In this document: positions 7,256-11,184 of the stretch, piece after piece | Layout of the letters: each line of letters starts with the position of its first letter | Numbering within the stretch: the first letter of the stretch is position 1 | NCBI GenBank assembly: GCA_025655635.1 | Contig: JAHXIM010000055.1 | Span: 1-11,184, forward strand | Length of the DNA: 11,184 nucleotides | Source: a gamma proteobacterium symbiont of Lucinoma myriamae | Lineage (GTDB): Bacteria > Pseudomonadota > Gammaproteobacteria > GRL18 | Reading direction: 5' to 3' | Notes under the pieces: generated by a model | Databases searched by the model: none | Told to the model about the DNA's origin: nothing | The model's input: the letters and a program-made list of their open reading frames with translations, nothing else | Position numbers and translations under genes: made by a program

Positions 7256-8313
7256 TATTGGCTTTCCAGACTTTTTTCATTATCTAAGCGAGTCAGCAAT
7301 TGTATTAATGCATCAAACTCAGGGTAGCGGGCACCGACTTTAAAAAGATAATCCAGAGTTTGCGGTATATCATTAAGATAATTCTTTTTTCCATCACGAT
7401 AATTAAGACGACAAAAAATACCCACTACCTTTAACTGTCGTTGAATACCCATCCAGTCAAACCAGCGGATAAACTGCGCTTTATTATCCTCCACCAGTAA
7501 TTCTTCTCTAAGCAGCATCTGTCGATATTGCTCTACCCATTCATACACTTTGTCATCTGGCCAGGCGATATAACTATCTCTTAGCAAAGACACCAGATCA
7601 TAGGTGATCGGCCCGATGACAGCATCTTGAAAATCAATAACTCCGGGATTATGTTCTGCATAAAACATGAGGTTACGTGAATGATAGTCCCTATGCACAA
7701 ACACCTGCGGCTGCTCATGAGCTGACTCAATCAAACGATTCATAGCCTGATCCAAAACAGCCTGTTCGGCATCATTTATTTTCTGCTGACAATGCTCTTT
7801 GATATACCAGTCCGGTAACAGATCCATTTCTGCTTTTAACAGGCCGGCATCATAATCCGCTAATTTAATCGTTTGTTTTTGTATAAACTGAGACATTCCC
7901 CGCTGCATGACGACTAAAGCACTCATGGCATCAGCATAAAGTTTATCCGCTTGCTCGCTGCCTGATTCAGAATTCAACTTTGAATTCAACAATGACAAAT
8001 AAGCCGTATTGCCTAAATCAGACATCATAATAAAACCAGAAGCTTCATTTGCAGCGTAGATATGAGGCACATGAATCCCTGTTGCTTCCAGACGGGAAGC
8101 GAGTTCAATAAAAGGGGCTATAGTTTCTTTTTCTGGTGGTGCATCCATAACAATAAAGGGCTGGCCTGCAGTTTGCGCAGCAACTGTATTATTAAAAACA
8201 ACACGAAAATAACGTCTGAAGCTGGCATCGTTGGATGCAGGCTCAAAACTATGGATATCAGCCTGAAGCTCTGCTTCCAGCCAATGTTTAATTTGTTCGA
8301 TACGTTGCGGCAT
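7255..8313 (-). CDS. amgK: N-acetylmuramate/N-acetylglucosamine anomeric kinase
   Basis: AmgK phosphorylates the anomeric hydroxyl of MurNAc (and GlcNAc) with ATP, giving the sugar-1-phosphate used by MurU. The 352-residue protein has the aminoglycoside-phosphotransferase fold: nucleotide loop SNDASFRRYFRV (27-38), FIVMDAPPEKE (53-62), catalytic loop VHRDYHSRNLM (206-216) with base D209 and N214, and the metal-binding DFQDAVIGPITYDLVSLL (227-244). SNDASFRRY and the DFQDA...GP..YDL block are characteristic of this group. It overlaps murU by one base, forming an operon. AAGG lies 4 nt before the ATG. A promoter with a perfect TTGACA -35 and an adjoining inverted repeat lies 18-74 bp upstream. 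In pseudomonads this pair sits near lptD/surA, but here an LbtU-like porin gene precedes it on the same strand. Confidence 0.93.
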   Translation of the reverse strand: MPQRIEQIKHWLEAELQADIHSFEPASNDASFRRYFRVVFNNTVAAQTAGQPFIVMDAPPEKETIAPFIELASRLEATGIHVPHIYAANEASGFIMMSDLGNTAYLSLLNSKLNSESGSEQADKLYADAMSALVVMQRGMSQFIQKQTIKLADYDAGLLKAEMDLLPDWYIKEHCQQKINDAEQAVLDQAMNRLIESAHEQPQVFVHRDYHSRNLMFYAEHNPGVIDFQDAVIGPITYDLVSLLRDSYIAWPDDKVYEWVEQYRQMLLREELLVEDNKAQFIRWFDWMGIQRQLKVVGIFCRLNYRDGKKNYLNDIPQTLDYLFKVGARYPEFDALIQLLTRLDNEKSLESQ

Positions 8314-8330
8314 AAACCTTATATTTGACC

Positions 8331-8358
8331 CACTGAAATTAATCCTGAAATTTCAGTG
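8331..8358. promoter_or_regulatory. Compound inverted/direct repeat, candidate operator of amgK-murU
   Basis: CACTGAAATT (8331-8340) and AATTTCAGTG (8349-8358) are perfect 10-bp inverted arms around an 8-bp spacer. CTGAAATT also recurs as a direct repeat (8333-8340 and 8345-8352, 12 bp apart), and CTGAAATTTCAG (8345-8356) is itself a perfect 12-bp palindrome. The element starts directly next to the -10 hexamer and spans the expected transcription start, a classic repressor position. No T-run follows on the - strand, so it is not an intrinsic terminator for the upstream porin gene. Confidence 0.55.
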
Positions 8359-8387
8359 ACTGTAAACTGTCCACTCTATGCTGTCAA
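8359..8387 (-). promoter_or_regulatory. Sigma70 promoter of amgK-murU
   Basis: On the - strand there is a perfect -35 TTGACA (8382-8387), a 17-bp spacer, and TACAGT (8359-8364) as -10, which matches TATAAT at 4 of 6 positions. The expected start is near 8352, giving a leader of about 38 nt to the amgK ATG. It lies in the 144-bp gap after the porin gene, so amgK-murU probably form their own transcription unit. Confidence 0.6.
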
Positions 8388-8457
8388 CTATCATAAAAGC
8401 ATGAGAAACACATTTTTGTTGATCAGCACCTCTAAAAACAGGATTATTTCTATTTTA

Positions 8458-9735
8458 TTAAAATACATAAGATAGCTTTATCTGCATCATATCCTCATCA
8501 CTATACTTGTCACCATCTGCTTTACGCTGATCGGCAACTTCACTATAGCCGTCACTGTGCTTCAATTCTGCTGACAGGCTTGTATTGTCGGTAATACCGA
8601 CAGAAATGCTGGCTAACCAGGCTTTTTCAAAGAAATCTGTTGTTGCAGTATCAAAGTACATGTCTTTGCTTTGCTGATACCCCAGAGCAATTGTGGTGTC
8701 TTTTTCTAATAGTTGAAAATTATAGGCTCCTTCTATATTCCATGCACCGGGTTTGAGTTTTTTATCATTAATGGTTGTCAGCTCAGCCATTTTAAAATCA
8801 TCTAAAGCAGTTACATATTCACCAATAAGACTAAACTGACTATAACTTGCAATGGCGTACACACTTAAACCACCGACATAGTCTTTAATACAACCATCAC
8901 CCGCACACAAACCATTATCAGCTACAATGTCCTGCAACGTATCAGAGGCGGCAATATTATTGACATAGGCAACTCCGATATCTAAAGCAAGGTCATTATT
9001 TTCCATCATATAACCTAGATTCAGACCATAGTTATCAATGGTGTTATTGTGAGCTGCATTATAGTCACTTTTGGCTTTCTCTGTATCACCAGTAAAGATA
9101 TAAGCCGCCCCATAAAAACCATTGTCTGCAGCAATGCCAAGCTGCAGCGCATCTTCACGAGTCTCACCCAATGTGAGTGTGACCGGATCAGAATTCATAT
9201 TAGAGGAAAAATTACCAAAGGGCACATACATACGTCCAACAGCAGCATAAAACGGGCTTACACCCGCATTGGCAAAAGAAATAAAAGCTTCATCAATATT
9301 CAGATTATCATCATCACCATCTTCGTATAATAATAATATATGAGCACTGGTCCAGTCACCTGCAGAGGCATCAATAGCCAATTCAAGTGTATCCAGAACC
9401 AGATCACCGGCTGTTTCACCAGACCAGCCATCACTAGTGGTATTATTCGCAATGACATCGACCACACCGCTGATACTGATAGACTTTGCAACTGTATGAG
9501 CCGCATCGCTTAGTTCTTTATCTTTTACTCTTTCAGCCTGTTGGTGTGTTATTGCCTGAGCGGCCTGTAGTTTTTTTAATACTGTTTCCTGTGTATCCAG
9601 TTTTGCCTGCATTACTTGCATATACTGCTGCATGGCTTTTAACTGTGCCTTAAGCTCTGTCAGATCGTCCGCAGACGCAGTTTGTAACATCATAAGCGCA
9701 TATAAAAGTGCGCAAACAGTTAGTTTGAATTTCAT
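8458..9735 (-). CDS. LbtU-like siderophore porin (outer-membrane beta-barrel)
   Basis: LbtU of Legionella is a TonB-independent-type outer-membrane porin for the siderophore legiobactin. Seen here: a signal peptide (MKFKLTVCALLYALMMLQTASA, cut before DD), a Gln/Lys/Leu-rich coiled coil of about 45 residues, then alternating aromatic/polar strands rich in Gly, Asp and Asn typical of a barrel, ending in LSYVF with the terminal Phe used by the Bam machinery. An acidic loop (YEDGDDDNLNIDEAF) and a CAGDGC pair in a predicted loop may bind cations or form a disulfide. The start at 9735 is chosen for the clean signal peptide; an ATG four codons earlier (9747) is possible, and neither has a strong ribosome binding site. 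A Fur box lies in its promoter, which supports iron-regulated uptake. The family call is from overall architecture; the ligand is unknown. Confidence 0.8.
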   Translation of the reverse strand: MKFKLTVCALLYALMMLQTASADDLTELKAQLKAMQQYMQVMQAKLDTQETVLKKLQAAQAITHQQAERVKDKELSDAAHTVAKSISISGVVDVIANNTTSDGWSGETAGDLVLDTLELAIDASAGDWTSAHILLLYEDGDDDNLNIDEAFISFANAGVSPFYAAVGRMYVPFGNFSSNMNSDPVTLTLGETREDALQLGIAADNGFYGAAYIFTGDTEKAKSDYNAAHNNTIDNYGLNLGYMMENNDLALDIGVAYVNNIAASDTLQDIVADNGLCAGDGCIKDYVGGLSVYAIASYSQFSLIGEYVTALDDFKMAELTTINDKKLKPGAWNIEGAYNFQLLEKDTTIALGYQQSKDMYFDTATTDFFEKAWLASISVGITDNTSLSAELKHSDGYSEVADQRKADGDKYSDEDMMQIKLSYVF

Positions 9736-9773
9736 TACGCATCCCATTTTTTAAATTCTTAAAAAAGAGGAAC

Positions 9774-9802
9774 ATATTAATGATAATCATTCTCATTTGC
9801 AA
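9774..9802 (-). promoter_or_regulatory. Promoter of the LbtU-like porin gene
   Basis: The - strand shows TTGCAA (9797-9802, 4/6), a 17-bp spacer and TAATAT (9774-9779, 4/6). The start of transcription would fall near 9767, about 30 nt before the preferred ATG. The spacer and the -10 are overlapped by the Fur box, so iron-bound Fur would block RNA polymerase. Confidence 0.6.
9776..9794. promoter_or_regulatory. Fur box
   Basis: ATTAATGATAATCATTCTC matches the 19-bp Fur consensus GATAATGATAATCATTATC at 16 positions, with the core AATGATAATCATT intact. It lies 41 bp upstream of the porin start at 9735 and within the promoter spacer. This predicts repression when iron is plentiful and expression when it is scarce. 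Confidence 0.85.
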
Positions 9803-9826
9803 GTTTTTTAAACAATTACTATTTAG

Positions 9827-10216
9827 TTAATTTTTAAGACTGGTCATTATACGCTCAAAGATTTCACGTACTTCATCAGCCATATCTGCCATCTCTGGTT
9901 TATCAACAACTGTAAACATAGCCGCCGGATCGACAATAGCAATGGTCGTTGTACCATCATCTTCTTCACGAATTACGACATTACAGGGTAATAATAAACC
10001 CAGATCAGGCTCTGCCTGTAATGCTTTATCAGCCAATACCGGATTACAGGCACCTAAGATTTTATAGGGCTTTCTATCCACATTAATTTTTTTCTTCAGC
10101 ACTGCCTGAACATCAATCTCAGTCAATACACCAAAGCCTTCTGCTTTGAGTGCCGCAATGGCTCGTTGTTCTGCTTCTGCCATACCACAATCAACACTGA
10201 CATGAATACCGTACAT
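9827..10216 (-). CDS. DUF302 domain protein
   Basis: The 129-residue protein is almost entirely one DUF302 domain. The family hallmarks are ILGACNP (53-59), a following AEPDLGLLLPCNVVIRE (68-84) and AIVDPAAMF (93-101). The two conserved cysteines are C57 and C78. There is no signal peptide in the chosen form, so it is probably cytoplasmic. The molecular function of DUF302 is not settled; the paired Cys suggest a thiol, metal or small-ligand site, which is inference. The start at 10216 is set by AGGAG (10224-10228), 7 nt before the ATG; an upstream in-frame ATG (10249) lacks this and overlaps the signal. It lies upstream of the LbtU-like porin gene on the same strand, but that gene has its own Fur-type promoter, so cotranscription is not required. 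Confidence 0.88.
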   Translation of the reverse strand: MYGIHVSVDCGMAEAEQRAIAALKAEGFGVLTEIDVQAVLKKKINVDRKPYKILGACNPVLADKALQAEPDLGLLLPCNVVIREEDDGTTTIAIVDPAAMFTVVDKPEMADMADEVREIFERIMTSLKN

Positions 10217-10304
10217 TATTTTTCTCCTGTTTATCATTAAATTAGCCAATTTTTAACAACAGTTTAGCAATAAAAATAACTTTGCGCCTCTGTCACTATT
10301 CACT

Positions 10305-10321
10305 TTATAGTAGGCTATAAT
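10305..10321 (+). promoter_or_regulatory. Candidate -10 and overlapping inverted repeat upstream of ycgN
   Basis: A perfect TATAAT is at 10316-10321, overlapped by the inverted repeat TTATAG-TAGG-CTATAA (10305-10320). No convincing -35 is seen at 16-18 bp. The ycgN ATG follows 48 bp later. The region is divergent (DUF302 gene to the left), so the repeat could serve both directions. Confidence 0.35.
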
Positions 10322-10369
10322 AAGCACTTAAATTATTGCGTGAAAATTCAACCATAGATAGTAAAATTA

Positions 10370-10801
10370 ATGATAAATTTCTGGGAACAAAAAACACTCA
10401 ATGAATTGACTCGTAGTGAGTGGGAACAGCTTTGCGATGGTTGTGCAAAATGCTGTCTGCATAAGATTGAAGATGAAGATACAGGTATTATTTATAGTAC
10501 CAATGTGGTTTGCCAGTATCTCGATATCGAACATTGTCAATGTAATAATTATGCCGAACGCAGTGTGCTGGTACCTGAATGTGTAACACTGGATATGAAT
10601 AATCTGGAGCAGGTTTATTTTATGCCCGCTACTTGTAGCTATCGTCTGTTAGCAGAAGGCAAACCATTACCCCCATGGCATCCACTGCTCACTCATAATA
10701 AAGATTCTGTCCATGAATCAGGTAATTCGGTGCGTGGTAAGGTGATTTCTGAACTGGATACCGATGATCTTATGCATCATTTAACAGGCGAATGGGAATA
10801 G
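10370..10801 (+). CDS. ycgN: YcgN family cysteine-cluster protein (UPF0260)
   Basis: The 143-residue cytoplasmic protein matches the UPF0260/YcgN family along its whole length: FWEQKTLNEL..EWEQLCDGCAKCCLHK (4-32), DEDTG.IY.TNV.C (35-48), CQCNNY (56-61), CSYRLLAEGKPLPPWHPLL (89-107) and SVRGKVISE (120-128). Nine cysteines (22, 25, 28, 29, 48, 56, 58, 71, 89), with a CxxCxxCC start, suggest a zinc or iron-sulfur site. The biochemical role of the family is not known to me. No clear Shine-Dalgarno sequence precedes the ATG, but the N-terminus fits the family. It is transcribed away from the DUF302 gene and ends 40 bp before a convergent RND relic. Confidence 0.93.
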   Translation: MINFWEQKTLNELTRSEWEQLCDGCAKCCLHKIEDEDTGIIYSTNVVCQYLDIEHCQCNNYAERSVLVPECVTLDMNNLEQVYFMPATCSYRLLAEGKPLPPWHPLLTHNKDSVHESGNSVRGKVISELDTDDLMHHLTGEWE

Positions 10802-10840
10802 TTAGCCTTAAGCAAGTACTAAAGATGTTTATATTCTCTT

Positions 10841-10960
10841 TTATTTTTCAATCCTTCTTTTGATTGCTCTAAACTTTATCACCCGGCCATGATAAAGTAA
10901 AAATATCGCGGGGATAATCAACAAGGTCAGCAGCATGGCGCTGATCATCCCGTCTACTAA
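10841..10960 (-). pseudogene. Relic of the C-terminus of an RND permease (heavy-metal type likely)
   Basis: The - strand frame has 39 codons and ends in TAA (10841-10843). It reads a last transmembrane segment typical of RND permeases: VDGMISAMLLTLLIIPAIF, then LLYHGRVIKF and a basic tail RAIKRRIEK. The GM.SA.LLTLL.IPA pattern is the TM12 region of CusA/CzcA-like transporters. An in-frame TGA (10961-10963) stands immediately upstream, and no other RND sequence is visible, so about 1000 residues are lost. It is more GC-rich than its surroundings, as expected for old coding sequence. The subfamily is a best guess from a short piece. It is distinct from the RND remnant at the left end. Confidence 0.65.
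10873..10898. repeat. 9-bp inverted repeat inside the RND relic
   Basis: ACTTTATCA (10873-10881) and TGATAAAGT (10890-10898) are perfectly complementary, with an 8-nt loop (CCCGGCCA). It lies about 70 bp after the ycgN stop and could form a hairpin in either transcript. The T-run on the - strand is only three bases. It may be incidental to coding sequence or act as a weak terminator for the convergent transcripts. Confidence 0.35.
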
Positions 10961-10997
10961 TCAATTCAGTCATTGATAGTTCATTATAAAAGCTGAG

Positions 10998-11072
10998 TCA
11001 TTCATTTTTATAATAACTTCCAGCAACTAATAACGTTACACTTATAATAAAGAAGACGGACCATTTCCACAT
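10998..11072 (-). CDS. Possible small single-span membrane peptide (24 residues)
   Basis: A short ORF starts MWKWSVFF, continues with a hydrophobic run (IISVTLLVAG) and ends SYYKNE before TGA. The layout, a short positively charged N-terminus, one membrane span and a polar tail, is that of small membrane peptides, but it is also what the first 24 codons of a truncated signal-peptide or membrane protein would look like. There is no strong ribosome binding site (only AAGTTGAAAAAATT before the ATG). An 18-bp palindrome lies 34 bp upstream. I do not recognise a family; the ORF may be chance or a remnant. Confidence 0.2.
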   Translation of the reverse strand: MWKWSVFFIISVTLLVAGSYYKNE

Positions 11073-11106
11073 AATTTTTTCAACTTAGTTTTCTGTATTC
11101 CACCCC

Positions 11107-11124
11107 AAATTGTCTAGACAATTT
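11107..11124. repeat. 18-bp perfect palindrome
   Basis: AAATTGTCTAGACAATTT is fully self-complementary. On the + strand it runs into three more Ts, but the stem is weak and AT-rich and no gene ends just before it. On the - strand it lies 34 bp upstream of the 24-codon ORF, where an operator could be. It may be a dimeric repressor site or a remnant of a rearrangement. Confidence 0.5.
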
Positions 11125-11147
11125 TTTCAAAAATCTTATTTCTTTTA

Positions 11148-11183
11148 TTAAGCAGCTTTTTTCATTTCTGCCTGTTCTTCCAT
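11148..11183 (-). other. 3' end of a possible gene running off the right edge
   Basis: On the - strand the window enters with a frame reading MEEQAEMKKAA then TAA (11148-11150). This would be the tail of a gene lying to the right. A second frame is also open from the edge to TGA at 11080-11082 and reads a basic, helix-like stretch including IKEIRFLKKLSRQFGVEYR. Only one, if either, is real; the second has a somewhat transposase-like look, but that is not enough to identify it. Confidence 0.25.
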
Positions 11184-11184
11184 A

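Larger units (their letters stand above)
10802..11184. other. 383-bp stretch without an intact normal-length gene
   Basis: This right-end stretch holds, from left to right, a short RND C-terminal relic on the - strand, a 24-codon ORF for a hydrophobic peptide on the - strand, an 18-bp palindrome, and two - strand frames open to the window edge. It is AT-rich except for the relic, and looks like a decayed or rearranged spot. I see no tRNA or complete mobile element in it. Confidence 0.6.

Noticed and set aside
8388..8457. Terminator for the porin gene
   Set aside because: No stable stem followed by a T-run was found on the - strand between the porin stop and the amgK promoter.
1..11184. CRISPR arrays, tRNA or rRNA genes, complete insertion sequences, phage genes
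   Set aside because: No regularly spaced repeats, cloverleaf-like segments, rRNA motifs, complete transposase or phage proteins were recognised on either strand.

Overview
The window reads as a chromosomal segment of a gammaproteobacterium with fairly low GC (low 40s per cent by eye; not computed). This rests on a YcgN/UPF0260 cysteine-cluster protein, an AmgK-MurU cell-wall recycling pair, an LbtU-type siderophore porin with a classical Fur box, and class I phosphoribulokinase. Phosphoribulokinase points to a Calvin-cycle (chemoautotrophic or mixotrophic) lifestyle, such as sulfur oxidisers or some methanotrophs. I cannot name the genus. I see no phage, CRISPR, tRNA or rRNA signal.

Left part, + strand (1-3773): the C-terminal half of an RND efflux permease whose frame is closed by a stop just upstream, so it is probably a broken gene. 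Then come intact purD (purine synthesis) and phosphoribulokinase. The kinase has its own candidate promoter and a structured leader. A 12-bp hairpin at 3811-3838 separates this block from the convergent - strand block.

Centre, - strand (10216 down to 3829): six genes point left. In transcription order they are a DUF302 protein, an LbtU-like porin with a Fur box inside its promoter, amgK and murU overlapping by one base, a GCS2-type carboxylate-amine ligase, and an AstE/AspA-type zinc deacylase. amgK-murU make UDP-MurNAc from recycled MurNAc. Their promoter (consensus -35 TTGACA) abuts a compound inverted/direct repeat that looks like an operator. The ligase and deacylase form a plausible pair that makes and removes an amide bond on an unknown small molecule or peptide.

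Right part (10217-11184): a divergent promoter region, then ycgN on the + strand, then 383 bases without a normal gene. That stretch holds a 39-codon relic of the C-terminus of another RND permease (- strand), a 24-codon ORF encoding a possible single-span membrane peptide, an 18-bp perfect palindrome, and frames running off the right edge. RND C-terminal remnants thus lie at both ends of the window and face inward.

No clearly new multi-gene system is evident. The best leads are the amgK-murU operator, the ligase/deacylase pair, the Fur-controlled porin promoter, and the decayed right end.
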